64,000 nt of DNA from Linum tenue (GCA_946122785.1 CAMGYJ010000004.1:24378188-24442187); one strand, 5' to 3'. Shown: positions 44,546 through 55,598, counted from the stretch's first letter. Made by a program: numbers and translations. Notes: generated from the letters alone by a model not told the origin.

Positions 44546-45870
44546 TAAAACAAATTCGGTATTTACAATAATCATTTATTTTAGAAAAATTTACTTACTT
44601 TCTCTACTTGTTTTCTATACCTCTACATTTGTTGCAATTTCAACACTACATGATCGTTATTTTACAACACTTATCAAATTTTTGCACATTAAAGTTGTGT
44701 TCAAGTTGAACTTTCATTTTAAAATGGGTGTTAAACTTGGCATTTTAAGTCTTACGATTGCAATAACTCAGTCGGGGCGCGGGTTTGAAAATTTTGGTTA
44801 ATCGGGTTGCGGGTCACTTTGGAATGGAAAATGAGAGGGAGGTTTGGATGGGAATTTTGGAATGGAAAATTTATGGTGGGTGAATATGAGCCAACAATTA
44901 TACTAAACTTGATAAGTTATTTTTTACAGTTCGTTGTTTAGGGTATAAAGTATATGGCTAGGGTATAGTGTATAAGATACAGATGGTTTAGTGTGTATAT
45001 GGTTAGGATATAAGGCATTGATGGTTTTGACGGTTCTAAGTTTTTTATTAACATATGTTCACTTGAAGTCATTTAAAATTTTTAACGGCAGGAGATCCCT
45101 TTTTAATTTATGTTTATGGTACGTGGTTAGGGTACATGGTATATGGTGTAGAGTATAGGATATATGGTTAGGGTATAGCAAATATCACTTTTTATCTATG
45201 TTTCGAAAATCAAAGTATGAATTTCACTTTAAATTAATTATACTAGCAAAATCACAACTCATAGGGATATATGGTTAGGATATAGGGTATGTTGTTAGTG
45301 TATAATATATTAATGGTTTAGGGTATACGATCAACAACATATATTAGCTTAATATTATCAATTGATAGTAAGACTAAGTTTATAGGATATATGTTATTGA
45401 GTAAGTTATGATTGAAGTCACAACAATTTTAGTAAATTTGATCAAATAACTCATTTGGCAACAGTTTATTGAAGTTATTAGGGCAATGAGTTATTTCGAA
45501 ATAACTCCTTTTACCACTATACTTTTGCCAAATACCACACAGTTCACCAAATACCAGATTTGCATGGTTATACTAAACGAGATGGTTTAATCCAATTACT
45601 ACTGAAATAATATTAAAATACCAAATAAATAATTAATGTTGTCTTTTGGTTGCAAATGTTGATATAAGCATTACTATTAGCTAGCGGACTTTACCAATTA
45701 CGATTAATTACATAACAAGTTTGCAAGTCATATAAATTAATTTAACATTTTGACTAGTTTTTTTAAAATTAAGTATATATACTAGGTATAAAAAAATTGG
45801 TTAAAATTTGAAAAATATTTTAAGTTAGTGTAATAAAATGTGTAAGTTGGTAACGAGTAAGTTACTCGGT
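44546..45870. other. hAT element interior with telomere-like TATATGGTTAGGGTATA words
   Basis: AT-rich interior of the hAT element. Between 44,930 and 45,330 the words TTTAGGGTATA and TATATGGTTAGGGTATA recur about nine times with varied spacing. They resemble degenerate plant telomere units (TTTAGGG) diluted with TATA but are not a telomeric array. An AACCCG-free stretch with AATCGGGTTGCGGG is at 44,790-44,815. No coding sequence recognised. Confidence 0.5.
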
Positions 45871-45879
45871 ACGCTGACC

Positions 45880-45990
45880 CGAACAACCCGCAACCCGACT
45901 AACCCACAACCCGTTTGAACCCGAATACGAAGAACCCGAACCCGATCAACCAGCAACCCGATGAACGCTCAACCCGTTGGAACCCGAACC
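45880..45990 (-). repeat. Subterminal AACCCGCAACCCG array, right end
   Basis: ACCCGAACAACCCGCAACCC and similar words up to the terminus at 46,009. Directly upstream of the pyruvate kinase gene. Confidence 0.78.
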
Positions 45991-46017
45991 TGCTTAATTG
46001 ACACCCATATGTAGTTG

Positions 46018-46451
46018 ATCGTTAGGCGTTAACTCAACTCTCCGTCTCCAAAGTCCAACCCGCCAAAACACACTTGCCGTTTCTTTTTATTTTTCAAATT
46101 TCTTTAATTTAAATCTCCCCCACTTAGAGTAATCTATTATTTTGATCTGCAATTATGATTGTGGTTTTGGCCCAAGTAAAATAAGTAATTAAGCTGCTCC
46201 ATCGTTCAGCTCAGCAGCCAGCAGGCGAATCTTTAAATTCCCCTGCCTTGTCGACTCTTTCGACAATGTCGCTCTTGTAAACTCCGTTCTTTCAACCTTG
46301 AAAGGCCTCCATAGTCCCTTCTTCGGACTTTTCGATCGCAACTCTCCGACCACATAGAAAATTCCGTCCCGTTCTTGGATTCCTAATTAACCTTTATAGT
46401 TCTTGATCCAAACCAACATCGCGTCTTTTTTATTTGCCCCAGCGAAACACA
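46018..46451 (+). promoter_or_regulatory. Pyruvate kinase promoter/5' UTR region
   Basis: The only sequence between the hAT target duplication and the start codon. CT-rich runs (TCTCCCCCAC near 46,115; CTTTCAACCTTG near 46,290) suit a plant 5' UTR. I saw no clear TATA box. The start context ACACAATGGCG has A at -3 and G at +4. Any regulatory sites farther upstream are inside or beyond the transposon. Confidence 0.45.
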
Positions 46452-49400
46452 ATGGCGGCGGCTAGCGAGTCTGTGCTTCTCAGATTTGGAAACGAAGTCG
46501 CAAAGCAGCCCACCCTTTTTTCTGGTCCGATGAAGAGTCGGTTCTTGGGTGTTCCAGTTACCAGCGGCGCTATTTCTTGGGCTGGAAGGAAGCGACAAGT
46601 GGATTCTAGGTTGAGGTTAGCTGGAGTTCGGGCAGTGGCGGAGGCAGCTAGAGTTCAGAGCTTGAGTGGGCAGGAGCCGAATTTCGGGATGGCAATTGAC
46701 ACAGTGGCGGAGGAGGTGCTGAGGGGAGAAGGGTTTTCAGGGATGAGGAAGACGAAGCTGGTGTGCACGATAGGGCCAGCATGTTGCTCGTTGCTGGAAT
46801 TGGAGCGATTGGCGGCGGGTGGGATGAATGTGGCACGCCTGAATATGTGCCATAACAGCAGAGACTGGCATCGGGATGTGATTGCCAAGATCAAGAAGTT
46901 GAACGAACAAAAGGGGTTTTCTGTCTCGGTGATGATTGACACCGAAGGGAGCCAGATTCATGTTGTGGATCATGGAGCTCCTTCCTCTCTCAAAGCTGAG
47001 GTAGTTATAAGATTCTAGAACTTCCCTCCTACATTTTCTGGTTCGTGTATATTGCTTCAATTAGATTAAACACTTGGTGACTTAGATTCGTTTTCCCCCT
47101 CGTTTAGGCTTGAAAAGAGGTTTCTCATCAGTTTGTTTAACTCCCGTTGTTTGAAAAAGGTTAATGATGAGCTGGATTATTGTATTGACGTGTAGGAAGG
47201 CTCAGTTTGGGTATTTACCAGCCAGAAGTTTGAAGGCTCCCGTCCCTTTACAGTCAGAGCAAATTTTGAAGGGTTCTCTCAAGGTGGACTTACGTTTTGT
47301 CCATACTTTTACTTGCGCTGTCTAATGTTTTCCATTTGCCAAGTGTTAAACGAGTGAAATGATGCTACAGGAATTATGGTTGGTGATGAACTTGTTATTG
47401 ATGGTGGAATGGCAAGCTTTGTGGTTGTTGAGAAAATGGGAGATGACCTACGCTGCAAGTGCACTGATCCAGGTCTCCTCTTGCCTCGCGCCAAAATGAG
47501 CTTCTGGAGAAATGGCAAGCTTTCCTACCACGGCCTGCCAACTTTGTCTAAAAAGGTCAGTTTGTGGGTTGGGTTTTCTGGTTAGCATAGCAATTCATTG
47601 TGATTGAGGAAGAATTCTCAGATTGATAAAGTTCCAGTGGACAATTTCCACCTCCACAGAACTCCGCTTTTTACCAGAAATATGGCCAATGTTCCCTCTG
47701 AGATTCCAAGTTTTGTCCTAAATACTTTACATGCACACTGTAAAAAAAAAAAAAAAAAACGACCTGCAAGGGTTGAAAATTGTTCCAGGACAGATCCCTT
47801 GCTCTATCCAAATGCATGGTTTCCAATTTCTCATTGGAACCCTTCGAGAGAAATGGGTAGAATTCACCTTTCGGGTAACACAAAGTTCCTTTGCTGCATT
47901 CATTGATCTGTTCATGTATTTGAATAAGAGGATCTGAGTAGTTGCTTATCATGCAATCTTCATATCAGGAGCCACAGAAATATTGTTGGAACGCGCTTGC
48001 TAGCACGCTAATCATCTAAACAGAACATTTTTCTACTATTGTATGTTCCTTATTTTTTGAGCTCTAAAGAAAGGTTTGTGGATCTCCAAGCTGACTGCTT
48101 CTAATACTGAGTTAATCATACTAGTCCAACTCTGGAGTTGAATCGCATTACTCAGCTGTTTGTGAAGAATATGACTGTTATCTAGTTGTGGTCTTAGTTG
48201 TTTCAGATTGTCAATAGCAGAAAAAGAACTCTCATTTTTGGAGACATCTAGTCTGACATCTAGTCTGAGTTATCTGGGTAATGTAATCTACAGGACTGGG
48301 AAGACATTGATTTTGGAGTCTCTGAAGGTATAGATTTCATTGCGGTGTCATTTGTTAGTGATGCCGATTCTATCAAGCAACTAAAGAACTATCTCTCTAC
48401 CAGCTCATCCAAGTAAGAAAGTTCACATTAACCTTCAACACCACGATGTAGTTAACTTCATTTCAGTATGTTTTCCGATTCTCCTCATTTCTGAACTCTT
48501 TGCTTTATAAAATTTGAGGCTGCTAATATTTCAGTAAGTAGGGTAGCTTCTGATCACGGCATTGAGGAGCTTAGCTGGGTTTCATAAACTCAAAAACATT
48601 GCTTCTCAAGTTAAATTTAATTAAACGTGCAGATCGGTGAAAGTGTTGGCAAAGGTCGAGACCCTGGAATCTCTTCAAAATTTGGAAGAAATCGTAGAGG
48701 CATCAGATGGAATCATGGTGGCTCGTGGAGACCTAGGGGTTGAGGTTCCAATTGAACAGATTCCGACAGTCCAGGAAGAGATAACTCGCATATGTAGGCA
48801 GCTAAACAAACCAGTCATTATAGCTTCTCAACTTTTGGAATCAATGATCGAATATCCAACCCCGACACGAGCCGAGGTCAGACCATCTTGAGTCCCACTA
48901 TGCAGTAAATCATGCTGTGGTGCTGGGTGAGAGATACTAGAGACTGACGTTTATTTCTTAATTTCCGAAAAAGGTTGCTGACGTTACCGAAGTAGTGAGA
49001 CAGTATGCGGATGCACTGATGTTATCTGGTGAATCCGCCATTGGCTCAAATGGTCAAAAGGCAGTGTCGGTCTTAAAGATGGTGAGTAGCCGGATGGAGC
49101 TGTGGACCCGTGAGGAACATCAACAAGCTTCTGCTCTCTATTCCTATAAAAAACTTGGAGCTTCATTGGCAGACCGAATTGCGGAAGCAATATGCAACTC
49201 TGCTGTTGAAATGGGTACTAAAAGACTTGAATTCTGAAACAACTGCCAGTTTATTATAAGCAGTCCTTAGTCAATGACTTTGGTTTTCTTTCTGTGTTTT
49301 ATCTTTCCCTAAACTTGCAGCTAATAACCTTGGGGTGGATGCCATATTTGTGTACACAAAGCACGGAGAGATGGCATCACTGCTGTCTCGGAACCGACCA

Positions 49401-49652
49401 AATCCTCCAATATTTGCATTCACCAACGACCGCAGTGTCAGGATGGGCTTGAATTTGCAGTGGGGGGTCATCCCAGTTCTTGTTGATAATTTATCAGAAG
49501 ACATGGAAGCCAACGTCTTGAAAACCACTCAACTACTGAAAACAAAGGGGATGGTGAAACGAGGATGTTCCGTTCTTGTAGTCTCTGATATATTTTCTAC
49601 CTCTGCAACTCCCAATGCCTTCCAGTCCATCAAGATGATCACCATTTCTTAA
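46452..49652 (+). CDS. PKP4: Plastidial pyruvate kinase (PKP4-like), seven exons
   Basis: Exons by GT-AG splicing with preserved frame: 46,452-47,000; 47,196-47,283; 47,371-47,555; 48,294-48,412; 48,633-48,876; 48,974-49,214; 49,321-49,652 (TAA). Together 585 residues. Residues 1-75 are Ser/Arg/Ala-rich, a likely plastid transit peptide. The pyruvate kinase fold follows: KLVCTIGPA (102-110), B domain, then [11 protein letters not shown] with the catalytic Lys321, metal ligands Glu323 and Asp347 (MVARGDLG), and ASQLLESM (Ser where most enzymes have Thr). Pyruvate kinase makes ATP and pyruvate from phosphoenolpyruvate. Odd points: the usual NFSHG is NMCHN (131-135) and DTKGPE is DTEGSQ (163-168), so potassium and substrate binding may be altered. 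As I recall, Arabidopsis PKP4 has similar changes; activity is uncertain. Confidence 0.92.
47556..48293 (+). other. Long third intron of the pyruvate kinase gene
   Basis: 738 bp, by far the longest intron, with an 18-base A run at about 47,742-47,759 and no recognisable element. The short open frames on both strands in it (47,604-47,952) are chance. Confidence 0.6.
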
Positions 49653-50213
49653 TGAAGTTGCAGTTTATGGTTTGGTGGAATAGCTTTGACTGGCAGCAGG
49701 AAGAGATATGCTGCCTGGGTGTTGTTGTGAAACTGCTTTCGTTTCCTTTTAGGATTTCTTATGTCTTGTAACTGAAATTGTTGGAATTATTTTGAAAATT
49801 GCTTAGCTGCATCCATATTGATATTGCATTTTCAATTACGAGATGATATGGAGATGTGAGATTAATGACTTAGATTGCACAAATTATTTTGATGACAATA
49901 AGAACATCTTATATAATTTTAATTCTGCAATTACATCGATGTGGATGCTTTTAGACGTAAAAGAATGGACAAAAATATTTTGTGATACTCAAACAAGCCC
50001 TACAAAAATACATGAGTTATCGACATAGCAAAGATGAGACACAATAGGTTAAGTTCACCTAATGCGAATCCTTTGAAAGAAACCAGGGGTAACTTATTGC
50101 GTAATTAGTCTGAAGAAACCATCCGTAAAACTAAAAATAGCAACAAAAATCGCTCTCGGCCCCCTCTCTAAGCCCAAGTAAGGAAAAACTGTTGAGCATG
50201 TACAAACATGGGG
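49653..50213. other. Pyruvate kinase 3' flank
   Basis: Probable 3' UTR, then AT-rich DNA. I saw no canonical AATAAA close to the stop and no further gene. Confidence 0.45.
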
Positions 50214-50222
50214 TCAACCCTT

Positions 50223-51377
50223 GAGATTTTTTCAGAAATAGCACTGTTTAAAAAAAAAATTCCAAAAATAGCACCCAACTCCGAAAAATTCCAAAAATAG
50301 CACCATTTTTGTAAAACCGCAACCCGGAGGTGCGTTTTTCGATGAAAACGCCACCCGAGGGCGCGTTTTTCGATGAAAACCGCACTGGTAGGGAGCGGTT
50401 TTGCAAACCGCACCCCCAGGGTGCGATCTGTCTTTTTTTTTTTTTTTTTTGCAAACCGCACCCCCAGGGTGCAATCTGCCTTTTTTTTTTTTTTTTGAAA
50501 AATCCTAATTTAGGTGGAAACTTCAAACGAACGTATCTTTATGTTCGGGTATCCGATCGTCGCGATTTTTTTTGTTGATTCCGCATAACTTTTTTAGATC
50601 TTGCAAGCCGAAGACTGCCAAAGGTGGTTTGGTCTCGCCTTCGTCCCAAAAAATGTCGTTTGCTACCCTGAACGAACTTTTTTATGATTTCGTCAAACTT
50701 TGGACAATCATAACTTTGTGCTCCAAAATCCAAACGACATGAATTTTTTTTTTTTATTTCACATAAATTATTAAGGAATACAACTTTTATCATAGACATA
50801 ATTTCAAAATGTATGTGGATTGCTGAGAAGGGAAGATAAGCTATTCCCAAAATCCTGTATATCCAAAAATAATTCCTGTTTTGAAAATACATTCCTAGTA
50901 AAAATTATAGTCCTTAAAAAGTTAAGCGAAATAAAAAAAATCATGCCGTTACGGTTGTCCAAAGTTTGACGAAATCGGAAAAAAGCTCGTTCGGGGTAGC
51001 AAACGACATCTCAAAAAGTTATGCGGAATCAAAAAAAAATTGCGACGATCGGATACCCGAACATAAAAATACGTTCGTTTGAAGTTTCCACCTAAATTAG
51101 GATTTTCAAAAAAAAAAAAAAGGCAGATCGCACCCTGGGGGTGCGGTTTGCAAAAAAAAAAAAAAAAAGCCATATCGCACCCTGGGGGTGCGGTTTGCAA
51201 AACTGCTCCCTACCAGTGCGGTTTTCATCGAAAAACGCGCCCTCGGGTGGCGTTTTCATCGAAAAACGCACCTCCGGGTTGCGGTTTTACAAAAATGGTG
51301 CTATTTTTGGAATTTTTCGGAGTTGGGTGCTATTTTTGGAATTTTTTTTTAAACAGTGCTATTTCTGGAAAAATCTC
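50223..51377. mobile_element. Foldback Mutator-like MITE, 1.16 kb
   Basis: The termini GAGATTTTTTCAGAAATAGC and (inward from the right) GAGATTTTTCCAGAAATAGC start long arms that are inverted copies of each other: about 370 nearly continuous bases (50,223-50,590 against 51,010-51,377), with homology resuming farther in (ATGTCGTTTGCTACCC). The flanks TCAACCCTT (50,214-50,222) and TCAATCCTT (51,378-51,386) are a 9-bp duplication with one change, pointing to Mutator-like transposition. Each arm has two CAAACCGCACCCCCAGGGTG units joined to T runs. No transposase. Transcripts would fold into a long hairpin. Confidence 0.82.
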
Positions 51378-51386
51378 TCAATCCTT

Positions 51387-52490
51387 CTTACCCTAGTGCT
51401 TGTGAATCTTCCATAGCAAACATGCCCTTGTGAATTTCATTTGATTAAATAAGAGACGACAGATTCGTATTATGGGCAACAAACTTGGGCATCGAGAATA
51501 ACAAGTTTGGCCTATCGACTTCTTCCACGCCTCTAATAATATTGCCTTGATGTCTATTGCCTAGCAGAGGTGACCACTTGAAAGTAAGCCATATTTTATA
51601 TTTTCCCTTTATGAAGCCATTTAAGTCAAAATTTAAAAATCCTCTCTCGCTGAGGAGCTCTCTGGAGTTCCTTGATTATTCTAGCTGAATTAGGATAGAA
51701 GCCTTCAGACCAATCAACCGAAGTATATTTGGCTGAAATTTTTTAGAAGTGCTTATGTTAGGTAAAATGACTAAAAAGGATTTATAATGGAAATATAAAT
51801 ATAAATTCTAAATAATAAAAAATAGTCAAAATGGATCTTGTTATATTTATTTTATATTAAATAATGATCTTATAATTCATTTTATTTTTAAAATAATATA
51901 AATTAAAAAAAATTATAGTTTCTGAAATAAAAATAAAATATGATAAGTATAATCTTGAATTTTTAAAAGAGCTTTTTGCTATGTTATACAAAAACTTTTC
52001 AGCTTTTTAAAAGCCAAGTTTTTAGAAGTGTTTGGCCATACTTCATCTTTTGAAACTAAAAACATACATTTAAAAGTCGGGCCAAACATATGAATGGATT
52101 TTAAAAACCGAGTATAAATGGGATAGATTGAACTATCTCTTGGGTTCAGAAAATTGATTGGGGAGATTTTGCTATGGCATTTTAATCCGTCACTTATGAA
52201 AATGAAAATGTTTCTTAGAGACGATGAAATAGGAATACAGGCTGGAATTAGGGATTACAGTTTGTAAACAAAAGGGAAGGGAAGGTTGAGAAACAGAGAT
52301 GAGATGGAGAAGACGATGGGAAAGAGTTTTTCTTTTCCTTCAACTTTTGATCGTCTTTCTTATCTCAACTAAATGGCCCAAAAGTGAAGCAAAGGCCCAA
52401 AAACGTTTAACAGTGAAATGAAATAAAAGAACGGACTTTAGGCCATTAAGCCCAACTTTTTAAATGATATGCAGGATATGAAATTAAAAG
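51387..52490. other. AT-rich intergenic DNA with a possible small MITE
   Basis: No gene seen. 51,727-52,090 starts TATTTGGCTGAAATTTTTTA and ends GTCGGGCCAAACATA, with a second TGTTTGGCC inside at about 52,030. This resembles the TGTTTGGCC-ended MITEs common in plants, but I found no clean target duplication. Confidence 0.4.
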
Positions 52491-52494
52491 CACA

Positions 52495-53059
52495 TGTTCT
52501 TGTTTCGAAACCCAGAAAGAAAACAGAGCAGAGGAAGAAAACAAACAATGATAGACAGAATGAAAATGACACACCAAATTTAACGAGGTTCCCCAAACTA
52601 CGGGTCAGTCCTCGTCCTAGAATCAGTACCCACTGATTTCTAGGAGACTCTTTTTTTTAGTTTTCCCTATCAAGCAATCGATCAAAGACACAAGACATAA
52701 ACGGACTCGAGAAATTGAAAAGAAACTCTGAACAGCAAAACCCGGATCCCAAACCAGACCCGTTACACCGTCAATCAAACAGATCCTATGCCTCTGTTCT
52801 GATTAACCCACTAAGTTGATAGCCCTGTACCGCTCCTTACTCAGTTGCTAAGCACAAGGAAAAGAACTAATATATATAGACTCAAGGAGCATCCAAGTAG
52901 CCGTTTGAGAAGATACAGCAGATTTGACAACCTTCCAAGTATCACTCGCTTGATTCCTGCTTTCCATTTGTGGCCGAGTCAATTTCTGCATTACAGCCAA
53001 ACAATCTTGCATAATTGATTCGCAATTCTGATTTTTTATCTTTCCAAATTCGTCCAACA
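52495..53059 (-). mobile_element. Copia-type LTR relic
   Basis: On the minus strand a purine-rich GATTTAGGGGGAGAT (53,060-53,074) is followed directly by TGTTGGACGAATTTGG, as at a 3' LTR. Within it, the plus strand has ATGACACACCAAATTTAACG, then AGGTTCCCC, a segment widely kept in plant Ty1/copia LTRs. The left edge near 52,495 is a guess. No copia protein sequence remains, apart from CTCCCCCTGAAAG-like words at 53,230 and 54,150. Confidence 0.5.
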
Positions 53060-53277
53060 ATCTCCCCCTAAATCAGAGATTGCGAATTGATAGCTGCAAC
53101 ACAAGTCCAAATGCAATTCCCAATATTCTATTGAAATGAATGAGTACTAAAGCATGCACATATCGAAACCCAAAAATCACCATCCAAACCCGTCTATAGT
53201 CATAAACAGGAGAAATTCTAGTCTATGTTCTCCCCCTGAAAGCAAGCATCATCCAATCCAATCCAATCACAAGAGCT
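53060..53277. other. Possible copia internal remnant
   Basis: AT-rich sequence resembling 53,950-54,170 in short phrases (ACTAAAGCATGCA, CTCCCCCT). No protein domain. Confidence 0.3.
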
Positions 53278-53285
53278 ACAGGGAA

Positions 53286-53920
53286 TAGGGATGGCAACAA
53301 AACCCGAACCCATGGGTACCCGCCCGATCCAACCCGGTCAACGCGGGTAAAACCCGTGTTGATGGGGTTTGGGCCGGGTTCGGGTTTAAACCCGATACAC
53401 TATTCACTGGGTCGGGTTGGGTTTGGGCTTAGGTAAATTCGCCCCATGGGTACCCGCCCACACACATTTAATTATTTTTTCGGTATATTTAATATTCTAA
53501 ATAATATATCTTTCTTAAACAACTAATATTCTTTATGTTTGTGGAGACATGTAGAATTTGTTCTTTCTAATTCTTTAGAATGAAGTTGATATTATGAAGT
53601 GGAGAGCGAAGAAACTTAGTTGAAGAGGAAGAAACTTTCAATTAATCTTATTGTTTATAGATGTTTATCTTTAATTTTGAACAATTTGTATTGATCATTT
53701 GCGGTTTGCTTGTATGCTCTAGATTGGTATTTTTTGTATGAGAAAATTGATGTTAAACTTTTATTTTGAAAGAAATTTGTTATTGTAAATTTTTTACCAC
53801 AAAAACCCACGGATACCCATGAACCCGTGGATACCCAACGAGTTGGGTTGGGTTTGAGTTGGGTTGGGGCGGGTTTTGTCAAACCCAAACCTGCCCCAAC
53901 CCGACCCATTGCCATCCCTA
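53286..53920. mobile_element. hAT MITE, 635 bp, TSD ACAGGGAA
   Basis: Perfect 12-bp inverted termini TAGGGATGGCAA ... TTGCCATCCCTA, flanked by identical ACAGGGAA at 53,278-53,285 and 53,921-53,928. Subterminal sequence is rich in AACCCGAACCC, GGGTACCCGCCC and CCCAACCCGACCC. The AT-rich middle is non-coding; the 131-codon minus frame at 53,655-54,050 crosses the element border and is not a gene. The same terminus starts the fragment at 35,735. Confidence 0.92.
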
Positions 53921-53928
53921 ACAGGGAA

Positions 53929-54473
53929 GGAGAAAAGGCAATTAAATGACGACACTCATATGATGAATCCATTACAAGAGATAAAACAAGTGGAAAATAA
54001 AGGCAAGCACGCACAAAATGCATTTCCAACATAATATTGAAAATAAGCATACTAAAGCATGCAAATCCAAACTCCTAATCACATCCAAGCTAGACAGAAT
54101 CACCGGGAAGAGTCAGAAACCTCATTTAGAATTGCAGCAACATGGAGTAATATCTCCCCCTCAATTTGCAATCATATATTTAATCTACAATAAGAATCAA
54201 GTGCATCTATAAAGGTCAATTAACTCATAACTCATAGACCAGGCAAACGATATGGATCTGTTCAATGCCAAGAGTTTTAAAACAATATAGGAACATAAAC
54301 ATCAATTCAGGAAGGAAACTTCTATCCAAGCGATGGGAGCTCCTACCGACAAGAAACCAAAGGCTTCCTTCAGCTCCCACAAACGAAAGATCAAATTAAT
54401 TAATTTGTTTTCTGAAACTATATATATAATATTCCAATGCAATTAATTAATTAATTAATTTCTGGGTGATTGA
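53929..54473. other. Intergenic DNA upstream of the P450 exons
   Basis: Probably retroelement debris, then AT-rich sequence with TTAATTAATTAATTAATT at about 54,440-54,460. I found no N-terminal P450 exon here. Confidence 0.45.
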
Positions 54474-54937
54474 TTGAAGAATGACAGTGGCAAGGAAGAT
54501 ATACTGTCACGGTTTCTGGTGGAGAGTGAGAAAGACCCAGACACCATGAACGACCGATACCTGAGGGACATAATTCTCAACTTCATGATCGCCGGGAAAG
54601 ACACCAGCGCCGGCACGCTGTCTTGGTTCTTCTACATGCTCTCCAAGAAACCTCTTGTCCAACACAAATTAGCGCGTGAAGTCGACGAGGTGGCCGGCGG
54701 CAATAATAATAATAATAATAATGCAGTACTAGATGGAACTACTGGTATTGTTCACGACTTCATTCAAGGCATAACCGACACGACACTGGACAAAATGCCA
54801 TACCTGCACGCTGCACTTACGGAGACCCTCAGGCTCTACCCTGCTGTCCCAATAGTACGTAACGTAACGAATCAATTTCCATTTCCATATATAATAAAAT
54901 TAGTAATATGCATGCATATGGTGCGCCCCATATCTTA

Positions 54938-55035
<98 letters not shown>

Positions 55036-55598
55036 GTGGTGACCTGATCTGACCTGCCAATTGCTATGCAGGACGGTAGGTGTTCGGAAGCGGATGATAT
55101 TCTGCCGGACGGGACGAGGGTGAAGAAGGGGGACTTGGTCAACTACTTGGCCTACTCCATGGGTAGAATGAGCTACATTTGGGGGGATGACGCACAAGAT
55201 TTCAGGCCCGAAAGATGGCTCAACGACGACGGAGCTTTCCAACCACAGTCTCCCTTCAAATTTGTCGCATTTCACGTAATATACTAATATGTATCTATAT
55301 ATCTTGTTCGCCGGACGGCCCATTCACTTGTTTGTTTCTTTCTTTCTTATTGAAGGAAGGAAGGAAGGATATGTGATAATTACTTAATACAGTTTTGATG
55401 GTGCTGCTGCAGGGTGGTCCTAGGATATGCTTAGGCAGAGACTTCGCTTATCGGCAGATGAAGATCATTGCGGTGGCGCTGCTTCGCTACTTCCGATTCC
55501 AACTGGGAGGCCATGATAATGTGACTTACAAGACTATGTTTACCCTTCACATCCATGGAGGTCTCTATCTCTGTGCCACTCCAAGGCCCGCACCCTGA
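54474..55598 (+). pseudogene. CYP704: CYP704-like cytochrome P450, C-terminal three exons only
   Basis: Exons: about 54,480-54,854; 55,072-55,275; 55,413-55,598 (TGA), with GT-AG borders and matching phase. They encode the I-helix MIAGKDTSAGTLSWFFYML, TLDKMPYLHAALTETLRLYP (ExxR), DDILPDGTRVKKGD, MGRMSYIWGDDAQDFRPERW, FKFVAFH joined to GGPRICLGRDFAYRQM (heme-binding loop with its Cys), and MFTLHIHGGL. The order and wording fit CYP704 fatty-acid hydroxylases of the endoplasmic reticulum. The N-terminal ~280 residues, including the membrane anchor, are absent from the upstream DNA, so it is a truncated gene or the end of a gene whose first exons lie beyond transposon insertions. The first exon also has a run of seven Asn (AAT repeats). 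Confidence 0.83.
54936..55036. repeat. (AAT)n microsatellite in a P450 intron
   Basis: About 33 uninterrupted AAT/ATA units in the intron between the first two P450 exons. They produce poly-Ile and poly-Tyr open frames on the minus strand, which are artefacts. Confidence 0.97.

Larger units (their letters stand above)
37590..46009 (-). mobile_element. Large hAT element split by two LINEs (TSD TGTAGTTG)
   Basis: Left terminus TATAGGTGTCAA, right terminus TTGACACCCATA, flanked by identical TGTAGTTG (37,582-37,589 and 46,010-46,017). Subterminal sequence matches the inverted complement of 28,298-30,975 (for example the CTCTGTTTTGACC-type end, and the GTTACTTATTCGTTACC-like segment near 45,850), so it is the same family reversed. 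Without LINE C and LINE B, each with one target copy, the host element is about 2.5 kb, like its relative. No transposase found. Confidence 0.86.

Noticed and set aside
46434..46451. Upstream extension of the pyruvate kinase start by six codons
   Set aside because: It would need a TTG start. The ATG at 46,452 has a good context and begins a plausible transit peptide.
47604..47952. Small genes in the third pyruvate kinase intron
   Set aside because: Short frames on both strands across an A run, no domain, and clean splice sites on both sides.
50168..51416. Set of overlapping Cys/Gly/Phe-rich frames around the foldback element
   Set aside because: The same peptides appear on both strands because the arms are inverted copies, and the frames run through homopolymer tracts.
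53655..54050. 131-codon minus frame
   Set aside because: It crosses the right border and target duplication of the hAT MITE and has no domain.
54829..55323. 164-codon minus frame with a long poly-Tyr run
   Set aside because: It is the antisense of P450 exons plus the AAT microsatellite.
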